Source: CAZICM01 sp964537685 (GTDB lineage Bacteria > Myxococcota_A > Polyangia > Polyangiales > Polyangiaceae). From it: DNA of 56,685 bases. Shown in pieces: positions 18,245 to 26,233 of this stretch. Made by a program: the position numbers and the translations under genes. The notes below the pieces were generated by a model that saw only the letters and a program-made list of their open reading frames with translations, made no database searches and was not told where the DNA came from. Positions within the stretch are counted from its first letter, which is position 1. Each line of letters begins with the position of its first letter. Location: the NCBI GenBank assembly GCA_964537685.1, contig CAZICM010000061.1, positions 1-56,685 on the forward strand, written 5' to 3'.

Positions 18245-19542
18245 CGAGTTCCGAGTCCCACGCCCACACGCCAAGCGCTCCCAGTTCCAGAAGCAACAAA
18301 AACCGGCGCCGCGTCGCCATTATCCTCTCCGGCGGCGGCGCGCGCGGTGCCTATGAAGTCGGCGTTCTTTCGTACTTGTTAGACACCTTCGCCCAGCTCC
18401 GCGGCAAAGCGCCTCCCATCGATATCGTCTGCGGCACGTCCGTCGGCGCCATCAACGCCTGTTATATCGCCGCTCATCTCGAAGATTCGCGCCAGGGCAT
18501 CCTGAGGCTCGTCGATATGTGGTCGTCGCTGCGCCTTCAAGATGTGCTTGGATTCGGCCTTTCTCAAGCGTTTGGCCTGCCGCGCGTCCTTCTGGGCGGC
18601 GGCACCCGCACCGTTGGCATTTTCGATGTAACGCCCATGGCCAAACTCATCGAGCGCGAGATTCCATGGCGCGCCATCTCCCGCACGCTCAGGCGCGGTT
18701 ATCTGTCGGCGCTCAGCGTGTCCGCCACCGAAATGACAGCGGGCCGAACGGTCATTTTTATGCAAACCGGGCCCGATGGAACCCTCCCCACCACGGCTCC
18801 TCCGCGCACGCTGCTCAGGGGAGCTCATATCGGACCTCTCCATGCTTTAGCATCGGCCGCCATTCCTATTTTATTCCCTCCCGTCCGTATTGGCCGCGAA
18901 CTCTACATGGATGGCGGTGTCCGCCAAAACACGCCTATCGCGCCTGCGCTCCGGCTGGGCGCGACGCATGTGTTTGCCATCGGCCTTTCCCGCGAAGTGC
19001 GCGGAATTGAAAGCGGCGGCGAAGATGCAAGACCGCCCGGTGCGGCCTTCGTGCTTGGCAAAGTGCTCAATGCATTCTTGCTCGACCACGTTCAAAACGA
19101 CATCGAGACCCTGACGCGCATCAACCACATGCTCGACGAAGCCAATGTGCTGTATGGCCCCGAGTTTTTGGAGAGGCTCAACGCCCTTTCGCTGAGGCGC
19201 GGCGACCCCACCTACAAACGTGTTGAAACGCTGATTATCCGGCCCAGCGAAGACATTGGCCGCCTCGCCGCCCATTACGTGCGCACCCACAATATCCGGG
19301 GAGGCGCGGCCATGGCCCGAAGCCTCTTCACGCTGGTCGACGTGGGCGAAGCCACAGAAGCCGATCTCGCGAGTTACCTGCTATTCGACGGCGATTTCGC
19401 CAAAAAGCTTATCGACCTGGGCCGGGCCGATGCCGCAGCGCGCAGACATGACATTGCCCAATTCTTTGGAAGCGCGGGCGAGGATGCTCCCCCGGAAATG
19501 GCCGAGGACGAAGCCTTCCAAATTCCGCCTCCGGTTGGTTGA
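18241..19542 (+). CDS. Patatin-like phospholipase
   Basis: The 433-residue protein has all the patatin signatures: oxyanion-hole GGGARG (31-36), nucleophile elbow GTSVG with Ser67, and the catalytic DGG at Asp224. These give a Ser-Asp dyad lipid acyl hydrolase acting on phospholipids or acylglycerols. The N-terminal 24 residues are a Ser-rich, basic, disordered stretch and not a signal peptide, so the enzyme is cytoplasmic or peripherally membrane-bound. The C-terminal third (about 300-433) is mainly helical with no known motif. The ATG overlaps the stop of the kinase-ATPase gene by 4 bases (ATGA), implying translational coupling and co-regulation. Kinase control of lipid hydrolysis is a reasonable inference, not shown. 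Confidence 0.93.
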   Translation: MTSSESHAHTPSAPSSRSNKNRRRVAIILSGGGARGAYEVGVLSYLLDTFAQLRGKAPPIDIVCGTSVGAINACYIAAHLEDSRQGILRLVDMWSSLRLQDVLGFGLSQAFGLPRVLLGGGTRTVGIFDVTPMAKLIEREIPWRAISRTLRRGYLSALSVSATEMTAGRTVIFMQTGPDGTLPTTAPPRTLLRGAHIGPLHALASAAIPILFPPVRIGRELYMDGGVRQNTPIAPALRLGATHVFAIGLSREVRGIESGGEDARPPGAAFVLGKVLNAFLLDHVQNDIETLTRINHMLDEANVLYGPEFLERLNALSLRRGDPTYKRVETLIIRPSEDIGRLAAHYVRTHNIRGGAAMARSLFTLVDVGEATEADLASYLLFDGDFAKKLIDLGRADAAARRHDIAQFFGSAGEDAPPEMAEDEAFQIPPPVG

Positions 19543-19592
19543 GAACAAATGCGGGCGCGCGTAATCTAATCGGATCTCCCTACCGTCATGTC

Positions 19593-21461
19593 ATGGCAAG
19601 CCCCAACGAGCGCCCCAAAGCACTTGAGCCCCCAAAGGCGGGGACAGCCCGGGACAGCGCGGGTTCAGCCCGGCCACAAGCCGGAGCGCCCCCGCTGAAT
19701 CCGCCGCGCCCTGATGCCTTCGCGGATACGGTGGCTGGAGAAACGGCGAAAGCTGCAACGACATCCGACGACCGGGAAAGCGAAGTGCCGGGGCAACTGG
19801 CCAAGTCTCTAGAGAAAAAGCCCAAGGCTCCTAAAGAAGCCAAACACGAATATCAAGCCGGCGAAATTATCGCGGGCAAGTATCAGCTTTCGCGTGTCAT
19901 CGGCGAAGGCGGAATGGGCGCTGTGTGGCTCGCGCGCAATCAAGCGCTCGATATCGATGTGGCCGTCAAGCTGATCCGGCGCGAACGGGCATCGCCCGAA
20001 GCGGCCCAGCGCCTGCTTCAAGAAGCGCGCGCCGCCGCCAGACTTGGCCACCCTTCCATTGTCCGCGTCTTCGATTTCGGTGAATCGCAGCATGGCGATC
20101 CATTCATCGTCATGGAAGTCCTCAACGGCGAATCGCTGCGCGATCTGATCGATCGCAAACAGCGGCTCCGGCCGTCGCGCGCCATGCGCACACTGCTTCC
20201 CATCGCGAGCGCGCTCCGGGCGGCTCATGAAAAAGGCATCGTTCACCGCGATCTCAAACCCGACAACATCCTGATCGTCCGCGAAGGCGCAGCGAACGTT
20301 CCAAAAATCGTCGACTTTGGCATCGCCAAACTGGTGCAAGCCGAAATCGATCAATCGTTTACGCAAACGGGGCAAATCGTCGGAAGCCCTGGATACATGT
20401 CGCCTGAACAGCTCGACGGCCGCACGGACATCGATCACCGGGCCGACATCTGGAGCTTTGCGGTCGTGATGTACGAAGCCCTAACAGGCTGCCGCCCCTT
20501 CGAAGGCTCGCATTACACGGCCCTGCTCAGCGCCATTTTGCTCAAGCCGCCCAAGCCGATCATGGAGTTTGGCGTCGGCGATGAAGCCCTGTGGAAAATC
20601 ATTCAAAAGGGCCTCACCAAAGATCCCGATCTGCGCTGGCTGTCGATGGACGCCATGGGAACGTCGATCGCGAATTGGGCTTTAGAAAAAGGCATTGCGC
20701 ACGACATCACCGGCATTTCAATCGCCTCCCATTGGCTCCACGACGGCGACGGCCCTCCCTCGGACGCGGCCCCCTCATCGCAATCGCCCTATATCATCGA
20801 CGAAGACAGCGTTGTCCTCTCGCTCGGAAACGTGGGGCCCGATGCCATGCGCATCATCGCGGCCGCTCAAAGCCAGGGACGAAGCACACCCAAACCCTTA
20901 CCTCCTCCCCCGAACACCCCATCCTTTCCGCCGGGCCTTGTTGCGGCGCCCTCATCGCTCATACCCAGCTCGGCCGAGCGCCCCCAAACACCGCCTTCTC
21001 AAGCCTCGGAAGCTCCGAGTCCATCGCGGCCTTCCTCCGCGCTCGTCGTCGATTCCGGTCCAAAAAGCCGCCGCGGTTACGAACGCCCGCTCTTCATTTT
21101 AGCGCTCACCACCTTTGCCATCGGCGCCATCGGCACCTGGCTTACCCGCACCTTCCTGCAAAACAGCGACGAAAACCGCGAAACGCCATCGGCTTCCACA
21201 AGCGCACCCGCCGCGCCCTCGAGCGCACCCCAAATCGCGCCCTCGGCGCCGCCGCCCGCGCTTCCCTCCCAATCGGTTTCTCCACCCGAAACGGCCACTC
21301 CGCCCCAACTCTCGAGCGCCGCCCCAGCAAGCAGCGATTCACCGGCCGCCGATCCAAAAACCCAAGGGAAAAAACCAGCCACCGCTCCACAGGGAACAAA
21401 CACCAAAAAACCGGCCGGCACATCTTCATCGATGCCCTTGCCCAAGCTGCCCAATTTCTAG
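19593..21461 (+). CDS. Membrane-anchored Ser/Thr protein kinase
   Basis: This 622-residue Hanks-type kinase has a disordered Pro/Ala-rich N-terminus (1-85). The kinase domain is at about 92-350: GEGGMGAVW loop, VAVKLI lysine, HRDLKPDNIL catalytic loop, DFGIAKL and GYMSPEQLDG. A Pro/Ser-rich linker and a single membrane helix (LFILALTTFAIGAIGTWL, about 497-517) follow. The remaining C-terminal 100 residues are low-complexity Pro/Ala/Ser and should lie outside the cytoplasm; there is no PASTA or other sensor domain. Unlike the upstream kinase, the catalytic loop is canonical. I use the first ATG (19593); no strong Shine-Dalgarno is seen. It lies 50 bases after the patatin gene and 20 before the next, so probably in the same operon. 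Confidence 0.93.
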   Translation: MASPNERPKALEPPKAGTARDSAGSARPQAGAPPLNPPRPDAFADTVAGETAKAATTSDDRESEVPGQLAKSLEKKPKAPKEAKHEYQAGEIIAGKYQLSRVIGEGGMGAVWLARNQALDIDVAVKLIRRERASPEAAQRLLQEARAAARLGHPSIVRVFDFGESQHGDPFIVMEVLNGESLRDLIDRKQRLRPSRAMRTLLPIASALRAAHEKGIVHRDLKPDNILIVREGAANVPKIVDFGIAKLVQAEIDQSFTQTGQIVGSPGYMSPEQLDGRTDIDHRADIWSFAVVMYEALTGCRPFEGSHYTALLSAILLKPPKPIMEFGVGDEALWKIIQKGLTKDPDLRWLSMDAMGTSIANWALEKGIAHDITGISIASHWLHDGDGPPSDAAPSSQSPYIIDEDSVVLSLGNVGPDAMRIIAAAQSQGRSTPKPLPPPPNTPSFPPGLVAAPSSLIPSSAERPQTPPSQASEAPSPSRPSSALVVDSGPKSRRGYERPLFILALTTFAIGAIGTWLTRTFLQNSDENRETPSASTSAPAAPSSAPQIAPSAPPPALPSQSVSPPETATPPQLSSAAPASSDSPAADPKTQGKKPATAPQGTNTKKPAGTSSSMPLPKLPNF

Positions 21462-21469
21462 AAACGGAC

Positions 21470-21475
21470 TAAACT
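21470..21475 (+). promoter_or_regulatory. Putative -10 element for the TPR gene at 21482
   Basis: TAAACT lies 6 bases before the GTG start, directly after the kinase stop codon, and no Shine-Dalgarno is present. It would allow separate leaderless expression of the gene; no good -35 is visible. Confidence 0.25.
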
Positions 21476-21481
21476 GACTCC

Positions 21482-22441
21482 GTGCACCCCAAACCCGAAA
21501 AAGGCCATTATGGCCATCGACAATTAAATCGAATTGCCGCCAATTACGTGCGTTATACAACCGCCCTCGCATTTCCCATTGCTCTTCTATTTCAATCTCA
21601 AATTATATTTGCTCAATCTCAAAGTGATATAGCTGCGGCCCGCGAATTATTTATCGAAGGCACGCGCCTGGCGGAAAAAGGCGAATGGAAAGAAGCCCGC
21701 GAGCATTTCGCCCGATCTTTACGGCTAAAACCGGCATCTTTAACGCTCTACAGCCTAGGCGTCGCCCAGCGCCAAACCGACCAATGGGTAGAAGCCCGCG
21801 AAAGCTTTCAAGCCTTTCTCGCCGAGCCCAGCACGCAAGCCACCCAGCCCTTCGAAAAACCCGCACGCGATGCAATTGCCGAGCTTAACAACAGTATCCC
21901 AATCCTTCGTATTCAAGTCACACCCAGCCATCTCACCGATCTTCACATTGAAATGGATGGCCTGCCCGTTCATGCGGCCCTGCTCGACTATCCCCGCCCC
22001 GTCAATCCGGGCCTTCACAGCATCAGCGCGGCCGCCCGCGGCTATAAAACAGCCACCGCCCAAATCCACGCCAAAGCCTCAGAACAAAGTACGGCAACGC
22101 TACGGCTCACCTTGCTGAAAAACGAAGCCCCGTCCCCTCTCGCCGCACCGTCTGACCCCAACGCCGCCCTTCTTCCGCTGGTCCTCATGTGCAGCGGCTT
22201 CTCCACAACAGCCACAGGCGCTGCCATCTTTGTAAGCGGCTATGCCCAAAGCGAGAGCAGCGCGAGAGCAGGCCGCACACAAATGATCGCGGGCGGCGCA
22301 CTCGGCGGCCTAGGCTTAATCACCGCGGGCGTGGGCCTCATCTTCTTTCTCAGCGCGGACTCACCAAACCCCAACAAAGGCACATCCCGCTCCCTCGGCC
22401 CATATTCCCTTCATCCATCCGGCATTTCATTTCAGTTTTGA
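21482..22441 (+). CDS. Exported TPR-type protein with C-terminal membrane segments
   Basis: The 319-residue protein starts with GTG. Residues 20-45 (NYVRYTTALAFPIALLFQSQIIFAQ) form a signal peptide or N-terminal anchor. Residues 48-125 contain two TPR-like helix pairs (AARELFIEGTRLAEKGEWKE, then LYSLGVAQRQTDQWVEARES). Residues 135-210 look like a small beta-sandwich PEGA-like domain (ILRIQVTP, LHIEMDGLPVHAAL, GLHSISAAARGYK). Two hydrophobic helices follow (LLPLVLMCSGFSTTATGAAIFV and ALGGLGLITAGVGLIFFL), and the protein ends in a short tail. TPR-PEGA-TM proteins next to kinases are common in myxobacteria; a role as partner of the upstream kinase is inferred. Confidence 0.75.
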   Translation: MHPKPEKGHYGHRQLNRIAANYVRYTTALAFPIALLFQSQIIFAQSQSDIAAARELFIEGTRLAEKGEWKEAREHFARSLRLKPASLTLYSLGVAQRQTDQWVEARESFQAFLAEPSTQATQPFEKPARDAIAELNNSIPILRIQVTPSHLTDLHIEMDGLPVHAALLDYPRPVNPGLHSISAAARGYKTATAQIHAKASEQSTATLRLTLLKNEAPSPLAAPSDPNAALLPLVLMCSGFSTTATGAAIFVSGYAQSESSARAGRTQMIAGGALGGLGLITAGVGLIFFLSADSPNPNKGTSRSLGPYSLHPSGISFQF

Positions 22442-22476
22442 TCCCACACCCACTGCTCAAAACATCCGAGTCCTGA

Positions 22477-22482
22477 TAGAGT
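22477..22482 (+). promoter_or_regulatory. Putative -10 element for the triple-DsbA gene
   Basis: TAGAGT lies 8 bases before the ATG at 22491 and there is no Shine-Dalgarno. The string TAGAGTCGGC is identical to that before the gene at 35270, supporting a shared promoter type and leaderless start. Confidence 0.4.
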
Positions 22483-22490
22483 CGGCGCCC

Positions 22491-24734
22491 ATGCGCACTT
22501 CCCGTATCCTTCCCGCAGTCCTCGCCGCACTGCTCAGCGCTTGCGGCGGACAGGCAACTCCCGAACCCAACACCGCCCCAGCCAAAACCGATAACAACGC
22601 CGACAAAAAACCGGCTGAAAACCAGCCCGTCATCGAGCTCAACACGGCTCCGGCTCCAGCGGCGGCCCTTCCCGCCAAAGGAGCCGCGGAACGGAGCGGT
22701 CAAGGCGAAGCCGAAGGCCCGGGCGATGAAGGGCTAAGCGCGGACGGCAATGCATGGGGAAACGCGCGGGGCGGAGCGGGCAGCGACAACACCATTGCAT
22801 CGGGAGCTCCCGGCGGAGCGATGATTGGAAACGCCGCCGCAGACAGCGCCAAAGACGGTGTGGCCGACGCGAAAAACCCAAGCGCGGCCGAAGCCCGAAA
22901 AATGATCCCCGGCTCAAACCCTATTCCTGTCGCGGCAAACGATCCAAGCCTGGGAAAAGCCACGGCCCTCGTCACCATCGTTGAATTCGGCGATTTGCAA
23001 TGCCCCTTCTGCCGCAAAGCCGCCTTTACCATCAATGAATTACGCAAGCAATACGGTGATAATCTCCGCTTTGTGTGGAAAAACAATCCCTTGGCCTTCC
23101 ACAAAGAAGCCCGCCCCGCGGCGGAAGTGGCCATGGCGCTCCTCCAAAAAGGCGGCAACAGCGCATTTTGGAATTATTACAACTCGATATTCAACACCCC
23201 GGACACATTCACCAGCGACGTCTACGAAAACGCATTAAAAAATACCCAAGTACCCAAGAGCGAAATTGAAAAACTCCTTCAAAGCGGCGGACCAGCGCGC
23301 AAAGTCGACGACGACATTGCCCTCGCCAAACAGATAGGCGTCGACGCGACCCCCGTTTTCTTTATCAACGGCGTTATGCTCCGCGGCGCCCAGTCCGCCG
23401 AAAAATTCAAAGAAATTATCGATCGCGAACTTCCCAAGGCCAAAGAGCTTTTAAATGCGGGCATTCCACAGAATCAAATCTATGATGTTGCCTCGCGAAA
23501 AAACTTTGTTCAGCCCACGGCCAAAGCGCCTTCCGCCGGGCCTTCAAATCCCGTGGATGACAAAACCACCTACGTCGTACCGATCGGCAATTCACCCGTA
23601 AAAGGAAAAGCCACGGCCCTTGTTACCCTCGTGGTCTTTTCCGACTTTCAATGCCCATTCTGCATTCGCGCTGAAAACACATTAAGCCAATTGGAAACGC
23701 GATACGGAGAAAAGCTTCGTATTGTATTTAAAAATAATCCCCTGCCCTTCCATAAACGGGCCGAACCCGCGGCGCAACTGGTGCTTGAAGCCCAGGCCCA
23801 AAAAGGCAGCGCAGGCTTTTGGAAAGTGCATGACGCACTATTTTCGGCCAATGGCAAAATTGACGACAGCGATTTAGAAAATATCGCGAAAACAGCGGGC
23901 CTCAATGTCAAAACCGCGATGGCCGCTGTAGCCAGCCATAAACATCAAAAACATATCGAGGCCGATCAAGATCTCGCCGAAGATCTAGAAGCGCATGGAA
24001 CACCGGCATTTTTTATTAACGGCCGAAGGCTCTCGGGCGCCCAGCCCATTGAAAAGTTTGAAGCGATTATCAATGAAGAACTGACGCGCGCCGAAGGCTT
24101 GCTCAAACAGGGCACACAGGCCGCCAAGGTCTATGAAACCCTTCAAAAACAGGCCACACCACCCAAAGGCCCCCCGCTGATCAATATACCCGCGCCGGGT
24201 AAAGACAGTCCTTCCAAAGGCCCGAACAATGCCAAAATAACGATCCAAGTCTTTTCGGATTTTCAATGCCCCTTCTGCAAAAAAGTAGAACCCACCCTCG
24301 ACGAAGTGCTTAAGGCATATCCGAATCAAGTCCGCATTGTTTGGCGCAATATGCCGCTTACATCCATACATGCGAAGGCCGATCTCGCAGCGGAAGCCGC
24401 CATGGAAGTCTTCCGCCAAAAAGGCGCCGATGCATTTTGGAAAATACACGATAAGATTTTTGCCGACCAGCAGAACAATGGCCTCGAGCGAAACCAGCTT
24501 GAAGCCTTTGCAAGCGATTTAGGCGTCGATATGACCCAATTAAAAAACGCGCTCGACCAGGGAACTCAAAAAGCCTCGATCGAACGCGATAAAAAAATCG
24601 CCGAAGGCGCGGGCGTCAAGAGCACCCCGACCATTATCGTCAATGGGTACTTGATATCCGGCGCGCAACCCTTCGAAAAATTCCGCAAGGTCATCAACCG
24701 CGCCCTCAAAGACGGCACGCCCGCTAAAAAATAG
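22491..24734 (+). CDS. Lipoprotein with three tandem DsbA-like thioredoxin domains
   Basis: The 747-residue lipoprotein has a lipobox LSAC with Cys18. Residues 20-150 are a disordered Ala/Asn/Gly linker. Three DsbA/DsbC-type domains follow, each with a CPFC active site: Cys171-Cys174, Cys388-Cys391 and Cys593-Cys596. Each is preceded by F(G/S)D(L/F)Q and followed by the cis-proline motif (TPVFFING, TPAFFING, TPTIIVNG) and the same GAQ-EKF helix. The domains are about 205-217 residues apart and clearly arose by internal duplication. Such domains oxidise or shuffle disulfides in exported proteins. The membrane-anchored three-headed form is unusual; single-domain DsbA proteins are about 200 residues. 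It may serve the Cys-rich surface proteins encoded nearby, which is inference. Confidence 0.93.
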   Translation: MRTSRILPAVLAALLSACGGQATPEPNTAPAKTDNNADKKPAENQPVIELNTAPAPAAALPAKGAAERSGQGEAEGPGDEGLSADGNAWGNARGGAGSDNTIASGAPGGAMIGNAAADSAKDGVADAKNPSAAEARKMIPGSNPIPVAANDPSLGKATALVTIVEFGDLQCPFCRKAAFTINELRKQYGDNLRFVWKNNPLAFHKEARPAAEVAMALLQKGGNSAFWNYYNSIFNTPDTFTSDVYENALKNTQVPKSEIEKLLQSGGPARKVDDDIALAKQIGVDATPVFFINGVMLRGAQSAEKFKEIIDRELPKAKELLNAGIPQNQIYDVASRKNFVQPTAKAPSAGPSNPVDDKTTYVVPIGNSPVKGKATALVTLVVFSDFQCPFCIRAENTLSQLETRYGEKLRIVFKNNPLPFHKRAEPAAQLVLEAQAQKGSAGFWKVHDALFSANGKIDDSDLENIAKTAGLNVKTAMAAVASHKHQKHIEADQDLAEDLEAHGTPAFFINGRRLSGAQPIEKFEAIINEELTRAEGLLKQGTQAAKVYETLQKQATPPKGPPLINIPAPGKDSPSKGPNNAKITIQVFSDFQCPFCKKVEPTLDEVLKAYPNQVRIVWRNMPLTSIHAKADLAAEAAMEVFRQKGADAFWKIHDKIFADQQNNGLERNQLEAFASDLGVDMTQLKNALDQGTQKASIERDKKIAEGAGVKSTPTIIVNGYLISGAQPFEKFRKVINRALKDGTPAKK

Positions 24735-24737
24735 CGC

Positions 24738-24766
24738 TTGCCCCCGTATATCTTTCGATCTAGTCT
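24738..24766 (+). promoter_or_regulatory. Putative promoter for the cytochrome c/copper monooxygenase gene
   Basis: TTGCCC (24738-24743) and TAGTCT (24761-24766) are separated by 17 bases, in the 69-base gap after the triple-DsbA gene. An AAGGAGAA ribosome site lies before the ATG at 24804, so the leader would be about 30 bases. Confidence 0.5.
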
Positions 24767-24803
24767 TCCACCTCCCCCAACCATTCTTCAAGGAGAACTT
24801 AAC

Positions 24804-26231
24804 ATGCTCAATCGCTTGCATGCGCTCTGCTTTTTGTCCATCGCCTCCGCCTCGGCCCTGCTTGGCGGCTGTGGCAACGGCGACACTCCAGCTTCCACTG
24901 GCGGCAATACCCAAAGCACGGGTACGGCCAATTACACGGGACCTACGTACCATAAAGACATCGCTCCCCTGCTGCAAAAACACTGCATGAGCTGCCATCG
25001 CTCGGGAGAAATCGCACCTTTCCCGCTGTCCAGCTATGCCGAAGCCTCGCCCACGGCCGGTCTACTCGCCACCACCGTTCGCGCTGGAACCATGCCTCCA
25101 TGGGGAGCCCATGAAACGGCCGAATGCGCACCTAAAAACCCGTGGGCCGACGATCTGCGGCTGAGCGAAGCGGAAATTGCCATTTTCGAAGAGTGGAGCA
25201 AAGCCGGCGCGCCCGAAGGCAACCCCGCCGACGCGCCGCCCGCCTATGTTCCCATGAGCACCGGTCTTGCGGGCACCAACATGGAACTAAGCCCCACCGA
25301 AGGCTTTGTCACCAGTGGAGACAGCGACCAATTTCAATGCTTTGTGCTCGATCCCAAACTCGCTCAGCAGCGTTTTCTCAACGGCGTTCATTTTATCCCG
25401 GGCAACCGAAAAGTGGTTCATCATATCCTTCTCTTTTCGACGCCCAAGCTTGCCACCTTGCAAAAAGCGCCTGTCGGTGGCAACTACACCTGTTTTGGAG
25501 GCTCGGGCGTCGTCGATTCCAAGCTAATCGGAGCATGGGCCCCGGGTGGATTTCCCGCCGAACTTCCAAGCAATATTGGCACGCCACTCGAGGCAGATTC
25601 CTTGATGGTCATGCAGATTCACTACCATCCTGGAGGAATGACGGCCGATCCTGACACCACGACGGTCCAGCTTCGACTCGTGGACACACCACCGGAGTAT
25701 TACTTAACGACAGCGCTGATTGGCAACGATCAAACGCAAAAACCCGATGGGGATGGACTTCAGCCCGGCCCCAACGATTCAAACGGAATTCCTCAATTTA
25801 TTATCCCGGCAAACGCATCCAAACACACGGAAGACATTGTATTTACCTTACCAAACATGATCGACGGCAAGCCCACGCCGGAGATTTGGATTTACCGCGT
25901 GGCGGCTCATATGCATTTGGTGGGCGTGGATGAAAAGATCTCCCTTTCCCATGCGGCGGGCGGCGAAGAATGCCTGCTTCACGAACCCAAGTGGGACTTT
26001 AGCTGGCAGCGCGGCTATTCGTACGATGCCCCCGTTGCAAACCTGCCCAAATTTGCCCCTGGAGATAAGCTCAATATTCGCTGCACTTATGAAAACACGA
26101 AGAATAATCCTGACTTAGCCGCTGCCTTAATCGAGCTGAACGAGCCGAATCCCATCGATGTAAAGCTTGGGGAGAGCACGCTGGAAGAGATGTGCTTGGC
26201 GGCGCTTGGCGTACTGACCAAAGCGCCTTAG
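24804..26231 (+). CDS. Lipoprotein: cytochrome c domain fused to copper type II monooxygenase
   Basis: The 475-residue lipoprotein (lipobox LGGC, Cys23) starts at 24804, where AAGGAG sits upstream. Residues 45-150 are a cytochrome c-like domain with a single heme motif, CMSCH at 61-65, and a candidate distal Met (TMPPWG). Residues 180-470 match the copper type II ascorbate-dependent monooxygenase fold of peptidylglycine hydroxylase and dopamine hydroxylase. The copper ligands are visible as a His pair (206-207, in VVHHILLF), HYH (273-275) and HMH (369-371). The family hydroxylates C-H bonds using two copper ions; here the heme domain probably supplies electrons instead of ascorbate. The substrate is unknown. 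It ends 3 bases before a convergent gene. Confidence 0.9.
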   Translation: MLNRLHALCFLSIASASALLGGCGNGDTPASTGGNTQSTGTANYTGPTYHKDIAPLLQKHCMSCHRSGEIAPFPLSSYAEASPTAGLLATTVRAGTMPPWGAHETAECAPKNPWADDLRLSEAEIAIFEEWSKAGAPEGNPADAPPAYVPMSTGLAGTNMELSPTEGFVTSGDSDQFQCFVLDPKLAQQRFLNGVHFIPGNRKVVHHILLFSTPKLATLQKAPVGGNYTCFGGSGVVDSKLIGAWAPGGFPAELPSNIGTPLEADSLMVMQIHYHPGGMTADPDTTTVQLRLVDTPPEYYLTTALIGNDQTQKPDGDGLQPGPNDSNGIPQFIIPANASKHTEDIVFTLPNMIDGKPTPEIWIYRVAAHMHLVGVDEKISLSHAAGGEECLLHEPKWDFSWQRGYSYDAPVANLPKFAPGDKLNIRCTYENTKNNPDLAAALIELNEPNPIDVKLGESTLEEMCLAALGVLTKAP

Positions 26232-26233
26232 TC

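Noticed and set aside
18241..19542. CBASS-type patatin effector (CapV)
   Set aside because: No CD-NTase or accessory Cap genes are adjacent, and the cyclase-like segment upstream belongs to a kinase fusion.
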